Shown here piece after piece: positions 1 through 5,909 of a DNA stretch of 7,209 nucleotides (position 1 is the first letter of the stretch; each line of letters starts with the position of its first letter). Under the pieces are notes generated by a model. It was not told the origin of the DNA. It ran no database searches and saw only the letters and a list, made by a program, of their open reading frames with translations. The position numbers were made by a program, and so were the translations under genes. Origin of the DNA: Bifidobacterium breve (GTDB lineage Bacteria > Actinomycetota > Acidimicrobiia > IMCC26256 > PALSA-555); the NCBI GenBank assembly GCA_945889545.1, contig CAMDCC010000157.1:1-7209 (forward strand). Reading direction: 5' to 3'.

Positions 1-1158
1 GCGTCGGTCCGCGTGGAGCTCAACGAGGTGGAATCGATCACGGTCGACAGCCCGACGAAGCTGACGATCGCGCTCAAGAGCGAGATCGCAGGCCAGTTCT
101 ACAGCCTCTTGGCGCACGGCGAGACGTTCGTGGTGTCGCCTACCGCGGCACAGAGCGGAACCAGCCTCGACGACGAGCCGATTGGCGCGGGACCATTCTT
201 GCTCGAGTCGTACACGCCCGAGCGCGAAGCGGTGTTCGTGAAGAACCCCGACTACTTCCAGGCCAAGAAGATCAAGCTTGCTGGCGTCACGCTCGTACAG
301 GTGACGACCACCGATCCTCAAGCCACGGTCAACGCGCTGCTCGACCACGTGGTGGACGCGTCGTTCATCCGTAGCATCGACGAGGTGAGTCCGCTCGAAA
401 GCGCGGGCTTCGAGGTGGTGAGCGAAGCGAGCGACTCCTCACAGCTGTACGGGGCGTTGTGCAAGAGCAAGCCGCCGTTCGACGTGCTCGAGGTGCGCCA
501 GGCGCTGAACTTCGCCACCGACCGCGATGAGCTCAACGAACTTCTCTACCAGGGGACGAGCGAACCGGTGTGGGCGTCGTGGACCCAGGGGAGCGAGTTC
601 TTCAACCCGAAGCTGAAGAACATCCACAAGTACAACGTGAAGAAGGCGAAGAAGCTCCTCAAGCAGGCAGGCGCCGAGGATCTCACCTTCGACTTCTACA
701 CGGGTCCGCTCCCTGAGCAGCAGCGCGCCGCAGAGGTCCTCAAGGAGCAGTGGGCCAAGGCCGGGATCACCGCGAACCTCGTGAACCTCGCCGACGTCCT
801 TCAGGAGTTCTACGTCGAGGTGAAAGCGCCGGCAGGGATCATTCCCTTTGGGCGGGCTGGGCTCGACAAGGTCACCCGGAGTCTCCAGGCTGGCAGTGTC
901 GGCAACATCTGCGCCTACGAGGATCCGGAGCTCAACGCTCTCGTCGACGAGGTACGTAGCGTCCTCGGTACCGACGCCGAGCAGAAGGCGTGGTTTGCAC
1001 TGGATGAGTACATCCAGACGAACGCGCTCAGCCTCTTCCTGATGTGGACACCACAGATCAACGTGTACGACCCCGAACGGGTCGCCAACGTGGTGTTCCG
1101 GCCCGACGTCTTCGGAGCGCCCCGCTTCGACGTGTTCAAGGCCTACATCAAGAAGTAG
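1..1158 (+). CDS. ABC transporter substrate-binding protein, family 5 (oligopeptide/nickel type), 5'-truncated
   Basis: This is the C-terminal part of an extracellular solute-binding protein that would deliver a peptide-like or other solute to an ABC importer. The frame is already open at base 1, so the gene begins upstream and the GTG at base 13 is only an internal valine. Counting from the first codon, the GAGPF motif near residues 62-66, followed by a Y-x-P segment and KNPDYF, is the family 5 signature region. VRQALNFATDR near residues 165-175 is the conserved segment that precedes the second half of the lobe. About 385 residues are present against roughly 500-600 for full proteins, so the signal peptide and part of lobe I lie outside the window. 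No permease or ATPase gene follows; the next gene is convergent, with its stop 17 bp away. The ligand cannot be deduced. The family call is secure. Confidence 0.9.
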   Translation, partial: ASVRVELNEVESITVDSPTKLTIALKSEIAGQFYSLLAHGETFVVSPTAAQSGTSLDDEPIGAGPFLLESYTPEREAVFVKNPDYFQAKKIKLAGVTLVQVTTTDPQATVNALLDHVVDASFIRSIDEVSPLESAGFEVVSEASDSSQLYGALCKSKPPFDVLEVRQALNFATDRDELNELLYQGTSEPVWASWTQGSEFFNPKLKNIHKYNVKKAKKLLKQAGAEDLTFDFYTGPLPEQQRAAEVLKEQWAKAGITANLVNLADVLQEFYVEVKAPAGIIPFGRAGLDKVTRSLQAGSVGNICAYEDPELNALVDEVRSVLGTDAEQKAWFALDEYIQTNALSLFLMWTPQINVYDPERVANVVFRPDVFGAPRFDVFKAYIKK

Positions 1159-1174
1159 CCCCCAGATCGCGGAG

Positions 1175-1762
1175 CTAGATCGCGGGAGGCACCGGAGTGC
1201 CCGTGGCCAGAGCGCGCTGGTTGGAGTTCAAGAGGAGGGTTGCCCCAAGCGTGGCACCCCATCGTCGGGCGTGAGCTTCTTCATCGGGCTCGAGGTGGGC
1301 TTCCTTGGTGACCAAGAAGCTCTCCGGCTCCACGATCAGGGAGCATCCGAGCCCGCGCAGCTTGTGAGCGATGCCCTTCGATGCGCGGCCCGTAAACGCT
1401 GCGGGAGCATCGACCCGGGTATCGAACGCGGCCGCTCGCGTGTCGACCAATGCATTGCGCGGCCCCGCTGAGTCGAGCCACTCCCGGACGCCAGGTCCTT
1501 CGGCGTCGGGATCGACGGTCAACGCGCTGTCCGGCTTCGTCGCCGAATCGATCGCGGCCAGGCGCGTGTTGGGACGGGTCATCCCGTGAACGTGGGTCGG
1601 GCCGCCCACGACGAGGAGGTCGACGCCGTCTGCGAGCGCAGGCTTGACGTCGTGCACGGAGACGACGGCTACCTCGAGCGAATGCCCGAGTCCGCTCGCG
1701 ATCGCGTCGGCGATCAGGTGCGTGTTGCCGTACATCGACTCGTAGACGACGACTGCTCTCAT
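1175..1762 (-). CDS. Flavodoxin-like FMN-binding protein
   Basis: The 195-residue protein begins with a beta strand, MRAVVVY, running into the phosphate-binding loop ESMYGNT (residues 8-14), the flavodoxin FMN-phosphate signature. VVGGPTHVHGM (residues 51-61) matches the second flavin-contacting loop. It is longer than short-chain flavodoxins (about 140-150 residues) because of an acidic stretch around residues 75-120. The likely role is a cytosolic electron carrier or flavin-dependent oxidoreductase; the partner is unknown. The start at 1762 is supported by a strong Shine-Dalgarno, GGGGAGG, 7 bases upstream. It sits 42 bp downstream of another predicted FMN protein on the same strand, so the two are probably co-transcribed and share the motif upstream of that gene. 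A larger related flavoprotein such as a WrbA-like or flavodoxin-domain enzyme is the main alternative. Confidence 0.88.
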   Translation of the reverse strand: MRAVVVYESMYGNTHLIADAIASGLGHSLEVAVVSVHDVKPALADGVDLLVVGGPTHVHGMTRPNTRLAAIDSATKPDSALTVDPDAEGPGVREWLDSAGPRNALVDTRAAAFDTRVDAPAAFTGRASKGIAHKLRGLGCSLIVEPESFLVTKEAHLEPDEEAHARRWGATLGATLLLNSNQRALATGTPVPPAI

Positions 1763-1769
1763 GGCTGAT

Positions 1770-1776
1770 CCTCCCC
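1770..1776 (-). promoter_or_regulatory. Shine-Dalgarno site of the flavodoxin-like gene
   Basis: Read on the minus strand this is GGGGAGG, 7 bases before the ATG at 1762. It is one of the clearest ribosome binding sites in the window and fixes the flavodoxin start. It suggests that this gene, second in its unit, is translated from its own site. Confidence 0.8.
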
Positions 1777-1804
1777 TTTTGAACTGGTCTTTCGTGGTGC
1801 TGCC

Positions 1805-2251
1805 TCAGAGGTAGGCGTCGACATGGAAGGCCCACTCGAGGGTTGGCGCGTGCAGACGGCGGCCCGTGATGGCGAACGGCTCGATGACGAGCCAGGCGTC
1901 GCGCCCGGCGAGCATCCACGGCTCGGGATCGAACCGTTCGCGAAAGTCTGCGGCGTCAGCGTCTACGTGATGCATCGTGCCGCGTACCAGCACCGACCAG
2001 CCCTCGTGATGGACAGGGTCGATGCCGTCGATCTCGAGGGCGACGTGCATGGCGGCCTGGTCGATCACGTTGCCGGGCCTTGTGCGAATCACGATCCAGG
2101 TGCCGTTGGGCGGCTCGGCAACTCGGTAGTTGACCGGCAGGATGACTGGCAGGTCGTGCACGATGATCGCGAGCCGCCCGATCGACTCCTGGCGCAAGTG
2201 TTGGAGGCACAGGTCGGCTGGGATCTCCTCAAGCCATGGTTGCTCTGCCAT
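1805..2251 (-). CDS. Pyridoxamine 5'-phosphate oxidase-like FMN-binding split-barrel protein
   Basis: This 148-residue protein matches the small PNPOx-like family (Pyridox_ox_2 type, related to nitroimidazole-resistance NimA proteins). Seen features are IGRLAII (24-30), PVILPVNYRV (35-44), a strand with IVIRTRPGNV (53-62), VALEIDGID (70-78), and GWSVLVRGTMHHV (84-96), the family's most recognisable block. Members bind FMN or a related flavin in a dimeric split barrel and reduce small substrates; the real substrate is unknown. I chose the ATG at 2251 over the upstream in-frame start at 2374 because the upstream 41 residues are unlike the family and run into the divergent gene. No good Shine-Dalgarno precedes it: a GGAG lies only one base from the ATG, so a leaderless or short-leader mRNA is possible. 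A DosR-box-like palindrome lies 37-50 bp upstream. Such proteins occur in the mycobacterial DosR regulon (Rv0080 is one, from memory). Confidence 0.9.
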   Translation of the reverse strand: MAEQPWLEEIPADLCLQHLRQESIGRLAIIVHDLPVILPVNYRVAEPPNGTWIVIRTRPGNVIDQAAMHVALEIDGIDPVHHEGWSVLVRGTMHHVDADAADFRERFDPEPWMLAGRDAWLVIEPFAITGRRLHAPTLEWAFHVDAYL

Positions 2252-2284
2252 GCTCCGTACGGTCGCACGCGCTGGCGCGAGGCG

Positions 2285-2304
2285 GCAGGGCCGAATGTCC
2301 CAAC
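2285..2304 (-). promoter_or_regulatory. DosR-box-like palindrome (box A) upstream of the PNPOx-like gene
   Basis: On the minus strand the core is GGGACATTCGGCCC (2301-2288), matching the 14-base core of the mycobacterial DosR consensus (GGGACTWWAGTCCC) at 11 positions and the full 20-base consensus at 12. Its centre is about 43.5 bp upstream of the ATG at 2251, where an activator would overlap the -35 region if the transcript is nearly leaderless. It lies between divergent units, about 73 bp from the regulator's predicted start, so it could serve both. The match was made by eye and no -10 is recognisable for the minus-strand gene. Confidence 0.5.
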
Positions 2305-2355
2305 CTCGGGGACCTCCGGCGATCTCCGGGCGGGAGCTGGCCGGCGCCAAGTTCG

Positions 2356-2361
2356 TAGACT
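2356..2361 (+). promoter_or_regulatory. Candidate -10 box of the response-regulator gene
   Basis: TAGACT fits the actinobacterial TANNNT -10 pattern. Six bases separate it from the A at 2368, which would place a transcription start exactly on the first base of the proposed ATC start codon, giving a leaderless mRNA. No convincing -35 is visible, and the TAG of this hexamer is also the in-frame stop that bounds the reading frame upstream. Confidence 0.4.
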
Positions 2362-2367
2362 CGGCGC

Positions 2368-3024
2368 ATCGCAAAGATCCGCGTCTTCCTGCTCGACGAC
2401 CACGAGGTGGTGCGGCGCGGGCTGCGGGAGCTCCTCGAGTCGGACGGCGACCTCGAGGTGGTCGGCGAGGCCGGCACCGCCGAAGAGGCGCTTTCGCGCA
2501 TCCCGCCGACTCGCCCCGACGTCGCGGTGCTCGACGTCCGCCTCCCCGAGGGCAACGGCGTCGAGGTGTGTCGAGAGATCCGATCCAGCCATCCCGAGAT
2601 CCAGTGCCTGATCCTCACCTCGTTCTCGGGTGACGAGGCGTTGTTCCAAGCGATCATGGCTGGCGCCGCGGGCTACCTGCTCAAGCAGATCAAGGGCAAC
2701 GACCTCGTGGATTCCGTCCGGCGCGTCGCGGCAGGACAGTCGCTCCTCGACCCGGCGGTCACGGCTCGCGTGCTGGAGCGCCTGCGCGACGGGCCTCGCA
2801 CCGACGAGCGCCTCGCGAAGTTGACCGACCAGGAGCGCAAGATCCTCGATCTCATCGCGGATGGCCTCACGAACCGCCAGATCGCGGAGCAGGTCCATCT
2901 CGCCGAGAAGACCGTCAAGAACTACGTGTCGAACCTTCTGGCCAAGCTCGGCATGGAACGACGTACCCAAGCCGCGGTCTATGCGGCGCGTCTGCGCGAC
3001 GGCGTCGTGTCGCCCGACGAGTAG
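2368..3024 (+). CDS. DosR/DevR-like NarL-family response regulator (non-canonical ATC start)
   Basis: From an ATC at 2368 the product is 218 residues, two longer at the N terminus than my alignment to M. tuberculosis DosR. Receiver residues are present: D10-D11, phospho-acceptor D56 in VLDVRLPEGNG, switch T84 in LILTS and K106. After a linker comes a LuxR/NarL helix-turn-helix, with LTDQER at the start, GLTNRQIAE, and AEKTVKNYVS, whose K181, K184 and N185 align with DosR K179, K182 and N183 that contact DNA. The following LAKLGMERRTQAAV is nearly the same as in DosR; the Thr equivalent to DosR T198 is kept and T205 is Ala. The frame is stopped at 2356-2358 and contains no ATG, GTG or TTG before the GTG codons at 2407 and 2410, which would remove strand one and the acidic pair. 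An ATC at 2377 is the other option. The kinase gene follows 17 bp after the stop. Family call very sure; start uncertain. Confidence 0.93.
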   Translation: MAKIRVFLLDDHEVVRRGLRELLESDGDLEVVGEAGTAEEALSRIPPTRPDVAVLDVRLPEGNGVEVCREIRSSHPEIQCLILTSFSGDEALFQAIMAGAAGYLLKQIKGNDLVDSVRRVAAGQSLLDPAVTARVLERLRDGPRTDERLAKLTDQERKILDLIADGLTNRQIAEQVHLAEKTVKNYVSNLLAKLGMERRTQAAVYAARLRDGVVSPDE

Positions 3025-3041
3025 GAATCTCCCGAGAATCG

Positions 3042-4181
3042 GTGGCGAGCCCTGAGCAACCCATGAAGAGCCAGGCGCCCCAGTTCGAGCGGATCGTCGA
3101 AGCGCTCGCTGAGGCCGCCGCGGGCGTCAGCCTGCCCACGGTCCTTCGCCACATCATCGAATCGACGTGCCGCCTCGTTGGCGCCCAATACGGCGCGCTC
3201 GGGGTGATCGGGGACGACCAACGCCTCGTCGAGTTCGTCACCCACGGTGCCTCCTCCGAGCTGATTGGCGAAATCGGGCAGTACCCGGAGGGTCTCGGCA
3301 TCCTCGGGCTGCTGATCGTCGAACCCAAGCCGCTGCGCCTGCGCGACCTCACGCAGCACCCGGGATCGCATGGGTTCCCCGACCGCCACCCGGAGATGCA
3401 CTCGTTCCTCGGCGTCCCCATCCACATCGGCGAGGAAGTGTTCGGGAACCTCTATCTCTGTGAGAAGGAGGGGGCGTCGGAGTTCAGCGAGGAAGACGAG
3501 CGTCTCGTGGCGTCCGTGGCCGCCGTCGCGGCGGTGGCCATCGAGAATGCCCGATTGCACGCGCGCCTCCAAGACCATGCCGTGCTCCAGGACCGGGAAC
3601 GCATCGCGCGTGACCTGCACGACAAGATCATCCAGCGGGTCTTCGCCGCGGGGATGGCCTTGCAGGCAACCGCTCGTTTGGCTGATGCCGAGGTGTCCGC
3701 GCGCATCGTCGACGCCGTCGACGAGCTCGACGCCATCATCGCCGAGGTCCGCAGCACGATCTTCGATCTCGAAGCTCGTCCAGCCGAGCGGCCCAACGTC
3801 AGCGCCGTTGTCCTCGATCTGGTGGACCATGTGACGCGGCCGGCCGGCATTGTGCCTACGGTGCGCATCGACGGGGCGCTCAACGCCCGGGTGACCCCGG
3901 AGCTGGCCGAGGATCTCCTGGCGGTGCTTCGCGAAGGCCTCGCGAACGTGGTTCGTCATTCGGGAGCCCGCCACGTCGAGGTCACGGTCAGCGCCCACCG
4001 CGACCTCACGGTCGTGGTGTGCGACGACGGCAACGGTCTGCCCGCTCGGGCCACGCGGGGGAGGGGGCACGGACTCGCCAACCTCACCGCTCGAGCGCAG
4101 GCTCGGGGGGGCACCTTCTCGTGCCGAGCGGGACAACCCGTCGGCACGGTGCTCGAGTGGCAGGTGCCGCTGCCCGAGTAG
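3042..4181 (+). CDS. DosS/DosT-like GAF-domain sensor histidine kinase, probable haem sensor
   Basis: This is a cytosolic 379-residue kinase with no membrane segment. A GAF domain spans about residues 15-172, and HisKA_3 dimerisation about 182-245 with phospho-acceptor H193 in RIARDLHDKIIQR. The HATPase_c domain spans about 285-377, with N302, DDGNGLP (328-334) and GHGLANL (342-348). The GAF segment follows mycobacterial DevS GAF-A closely: EGLGILGLLI, PKPLRLRDL, GFPDRHPEM and FLGVP. H116 aligns with DevS haem ligand His149 and Y138 (FGNLYL) with Tyr171, the distal-pocket tyrosine. DevS and DosT carry two GAF domains; this protein has only one, joined directly to the kinase. It probably senses O2, NO or CO and phosphorylates the regulator encoded just upstream. 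The GTG at 3042 or the ATG at 3063 (seven residues shorter) could be the start; neither has a strong ribosome binding site. Confidence 0.92.
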   Translation: MASPEQPMKSQAPQFERIVEALAEAAAGVSLPTVLRHIIESTCRLVGAQYGALGVIGDDQRLVEFVTHGASSELIGEIGQYPEGLGILGLLIVEPKPLRLRDLTQHPGSHGFPDRHPEMHSFLGVPIHIGEEVFGNLYLCEKEGASEFSEEDERLVASVAAVAAVAIENARLHARLQDHAVLQDRERIARDLHDKIIQRVFAAGMALQATARLADAEVSARIVDAVDELDAIIAEVRSTIFDLEARPAERPNVSAVVLDLVDHVTRPAGIVPTVRIDGALNARVTPELAEDLLAVLREGLANVVRHSGARHVEVTVSAHRDLTVVVCDDGNGLPARATRGRGHGLANLTARAQARGGTFSCRAGQPVGTVLEWQVPLPE

Positions 4182-4210
4182 GGCCAAGGGCCGTCGACCG
4201 GCGGGTGCAG

Positions 4211-4224
4211 GGGCCGAAATCCGT
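4211..4224 (-). promoter_or_regulatory. Degenerate DosR-box-like half site upstream of the SRPBCC-nirK unit
   Basis: On the minus strand ATTTCGGCCC forms a good right half of a DosR-like box while the left half is poor (8 of 14 core positions). Its plus-strand text GGGCCGAAAT nearly repeats GGGCCGAAT of box A at 2288-2296. Its centre is 21 bp, about two helical turns, from the better box at 4232-4245, as for a cooperative tandem pair. It is a weak site on its own. Confidence 0.3.
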
Positions 4225-4228
4225 CGAG

Positions 4229-4248
4229 GTCGGGACTTTTGCCCCTCG
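4229..4248 (+). promoter_or_regulatory. DosR-box-like palindrome (box B) upstream of the SRPBCC-nirK unit
   Basis: The core GGGACTTTTGCCCC (4232-4245) matches the DosR core GGGACTWWAGTCCC at 12 of 14 positions and the 20-base consensus at 14. It lies in the only sizeable plus-strand intergenic gap after the kinase gene (4182-4282), with its centre 44.5 bp upstream of the ATG at 4283, almost the same distance as box A from its gene. No clear -10 hexamer or Shine-Dalgarno is visible between box and ATG. This is the best of the three candidate boxes. Confidence 0.58.
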
Positions 4249-4282
4249 CCGTCGGGCGCCGAGCGGACGAGCGTGTCCAACA

Positions 4283-4708
4283 ATGTTCGTACGCGACTTC
4301 GTCCATGTCGAGCGCCCCTTCGAGGCGATCGCGCCCCGCTTTCTCGAGGATCCTGGTTGGCTCGAAACGCTGCTCTCCTCGGCGTCGGGAGCGACCGCCG
4401 TCCGGTGCAAGCGCGGCACCGTGCGGCGCCGGGCGGACACGCTCGTAGTGCCGATGCATTGGGCACTCGATGGCTCGTCGCTCCCGGCGCTCGACGGCGA
4501 TCTGGCGATTGTGCCAATCGATCCCGTGCGATGCCATATCTCGTTCGAAGCCACGTACGCGCTCGATGTTGAGCGCGTTCAGCCGCCGCATGTGACGGAA
4601 CACACCGTCGAGGCTGCGGTGCGTGCATTCCTCAGTCGTCTTGCGGAGGCACTCGAGGCGATCGGCGCCGACGACGAGCATCAGCGACCTCCAGGGAAGG
4701 AAATCTGA
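4283..4708 (+). CDS. Hypothetical protein, possibly SRPBCC/START-like, coupled to nirK
   Basis: This 141-residue protein has no signal peptide or membrane segment. The order of elements suggests a small SRPBCC-like fold: an N-terminal strand (FVRDFVHVERPFEAI, 2-16), a helix with PGWLETLLSSA (24-34), central strands, GDLAIVPIDPVRCHISFEATY (72-92), and a long C-terminal helix (HTVEAAVRAFLSRLAEALEAI, 107-127). Similar strand-then-helix endings are common in actinobacterial SRPBCC-like hypotheticals, but I see no decisive motif. It carries only two Cys (C42, C84) and no obvious metal or catalytic cluster. Its stop is 2 bp from the nirK ATG, so the two are almost certainly co-transcribed, and the DosR-like box B lies just upstream. 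A role tied to nitrite reductase expression or a small-molecule ligand is possible but unproven. The ATG at 4283 is the first reasonable start in this frame and begins right after the promoter region. Confidence 0.75.
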   Translation: MFVRDFVHVERPFEAIAPRFLEDPGWLETLLSSASGATAVRCKRGTVRRRADTLVVPMHWALDGSSLPALDGDLAIVPIDPVRCHISFEATYALDVERVQPPHVTEHTVEAAVRAFLSRLAEALEAIGADDEHQRPPGKEI

Positions 4709-4710
4709 AC

Positions 4711-5850
4711 ATGACCGTCAACACACCGCAATCCGGCGCACGTGAATCTGGCGCACGTGAATCTGGCGCACATGAATCTGGGGCGCGCCGGCCACCGTGG
4801 GAGCGCCAGGAGTTCAAGTTCTGGATCGGCGCGATGTCGGTCCTGGCGCTCTTGACGGCGGTGGCCGCGATGGGTGCGATCGTCATGGCCAGCTCGAAGG
4901 CTGACAAGACCATCGTCCAGGCCGGCAGCGGGACCGCGAGCGGTCCGCAGATCGACACGGCCGCCGAGCCGGATGCATCGTTTGCAGCCCGAGACCCGAA
5001 GGCGCCGGCGGTGCCGAGCGGGACTGTGCATCGGATCACGCTCGAAGCCACCGAGGAGGTACTCGAGATCGCGCCCGGCGTCGAGCAGATCATGTGGACG
5101 TTCGGCGGCGAGGTCCCCGGGCCCACGATCCGAGGCAAGGTGGGCGACACCTTCGAGTTCACGCTCGTGAACAAGGGCGAGAACGCCCACTCCATCGACT
5201 TCCACGCGAGCAAGGTCGCCTGGAACACCGAGATGCGATCGATCGCGCCGGGTGAGTCTCTCGTCTACCGCTTCGAGGCCAAGCACGCCGGCATCTTCAT
5301 GTACCACTGCGGCACACCGCCGGTGATCCACCACATCGGCAACGGCATGTACGGCGCGATCATCGTTGATCCACCGACGCTCGGCTCGGTCGATCACGAG
5401 TTCGTGATGGTGCAGTCCGAGCTCTACACCGCTCCGAGCGGCGAGGTTGCCGGCCCGGAGAAGATGCTCGCCGAAGACTGGAACGGCGTCGTCTTCAACG
5501 GCTACGTCAACCAATACCTGCACCGCCCGATCAGGGTCGAGCCCAATGAGCGCGTGCGCATCTGGGTGCTCGACGCCGGACCGTCGGAGAACTCGTCCTT
5601 CCACGTGATCGGCACGATCTTCGACACGGTCTACAAGGAGGGGGAGTACCTGCTGGTACCCAACGCCGGCCGGGGTGGTTCCCAAGCCCTCGACCTCCAG
5701 CCGGCGCAGGGAGGGTTCGTCGAGTTCACGTTCGATGTGCCCGGGCTCTACCCGTTCGTGACCCACAAGTTCGCGAGCGCCTCCAAGGGAAGTGTCGGCC
5801 TGTTCCAGGCGGGTGAGGTGGCTACCGCCGACGGCGGCGCGGGTCACTGA
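4711..5850 (+). CDS. nirK: Membrane-anchored copper-containing nitrite reductase (NirK-type two-domain cupredoxin)
   Basis: This protein probably reduces nitrite to NO on the outer face of the membrane. The 379 residues comprise a cytosolic tail with pentapeptide repeats (8-26), one membrane segment (about 36-60), a linker, and two cupredoxin domains (about 105-222 and 230-370). All NirK copper ligands can be placed: type 1 H160, C200, H208 and M213; type 2 H165, H199 and H352. The catalytic pair D163 (in HSIDFH) and H298 (in FHVIG, with I300 at the usual Ile) is also present. The CGTPPVIHHIGNGM loop has the Cys-x7-His spacing of AniA-like class II enzymes rather than the longer class I loop. 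The start has an AGGGAAGGA ribosome binding site at 4693-4701 and follows the previous stop by 2 bp. No fused cytochrome or azurin domain and no NO reductase gene is seen here. A multicopper oxidase with another substrate is less likely, given D163 and H298. Confidence 0.9.
   Translation: MTVNTPQSGARESGARESGAHESGARRPPWERQEFKFWIGAMSVLALLTAVAAMGAIVMASSKADKTIVQAGSGTASGPQIDTAAEPDASFAARDPKAPAVPSGTVHRITLEATEEVLEIAPGVEQIMWTFGGEVPGPTIRGKVGDTFEFTLVNKGENAHSIDFHASKVAWNTEMRSIAPGESLVYRFEAKHAGIFMYHCGTPPVIHHIGNGMYGAIIVDPPTLGSVDHEFVMVQSELYTAPSGEVAGPEKMLAEDWNGVVFNGYVNQYLHRPIRVEPNERVRIWVLDAGPSENSSFHVIGTIFDTVYKEGEYLLVPNAGRGGSQALDLQPAQGGFVEFTFDVPGLYPFVTHKFASASKGSVGLFQAGEVATADGGAGH
4732..4788 (+). repeat. 15-bp in-frame tandem repeat at the nirK 5' end
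   Basis: Three near-identical 15-bp units (consensus TCTGGCGCACGTGAA; 4732-4746, 4747-4761, 4762-4776) and a decayed fourth encode SGARE-SGARE-SGAHE-SGARR in the cytosolic tail of the NirK homologue. The units differ by one base each, so the expansion looks recent. The unit length keeps the frame. Confidence 0.85.
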
Positions 5851-5854
5851 GATC

Positions 5855-5875
5855 CACTTCGTACTTGAGAAGGTG
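5855..5875. terminator. Possible weak hairpin between convergent nirK and SnoaL-like genes
   Basis: CACTTC (5855-5860) can pair with GAAGGTG (5869-5875) with one bulged G around an 8-base loop. It lies in the 59-bp gap between two convergent stops, where a bidirectional terminator would be expected. The stem is short and no T-run follows on either strand, so this is only a candidate. Confidence 0.2.
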
Positions 5876-5909
5876 AGCGCTGCGTAGCGGATCTCGCCGA
5901 AGGTGCCGA

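Noticed and set aside
1159..1186. Hairpin between the convergent substrate-binding and flavodoxin genes
   Set aside because: The repeated AGATCGCGG (1164-1172 and 1177-1185) is a direct repeat, not an inverted one, and partly encodes the flavodoxin C terminus.
1823..2611. 262-codon open frame on the plus strand spanning the regulator start
   Set aside because: I considered whether it could supply a start for the regulator by frameshift. It is antisense to the PNPOx-like gene and turns Arg/Ser-rich in the receiver region, so it is a shadow.
2407..3024. Regulator starting at the GTG codon at 2407 or 2410
   Set aside because: This would remove the first beta strand and the D10-D11 acidic pair that a receiver domain needs; the upstream codons encode exactly the expected DosR-like N terminus.
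4182..4210. Intrinsic terminator after the kinase gene
   Set aside because: Only 4-bp stems (GGCC-AAG-GGCC and GCCG-TCGAC-CGGC) can form and no T-run follows, so I do not call a terminator.
2979..4628. 549-codon open frame on the minus strand
   Set aside because: It is antisense to the kinase gene and to the next gene, whose domains are unmistakable. Its own product is Arg/Pro/His-rich with no domain, as expected of a high-GC shadow frame.
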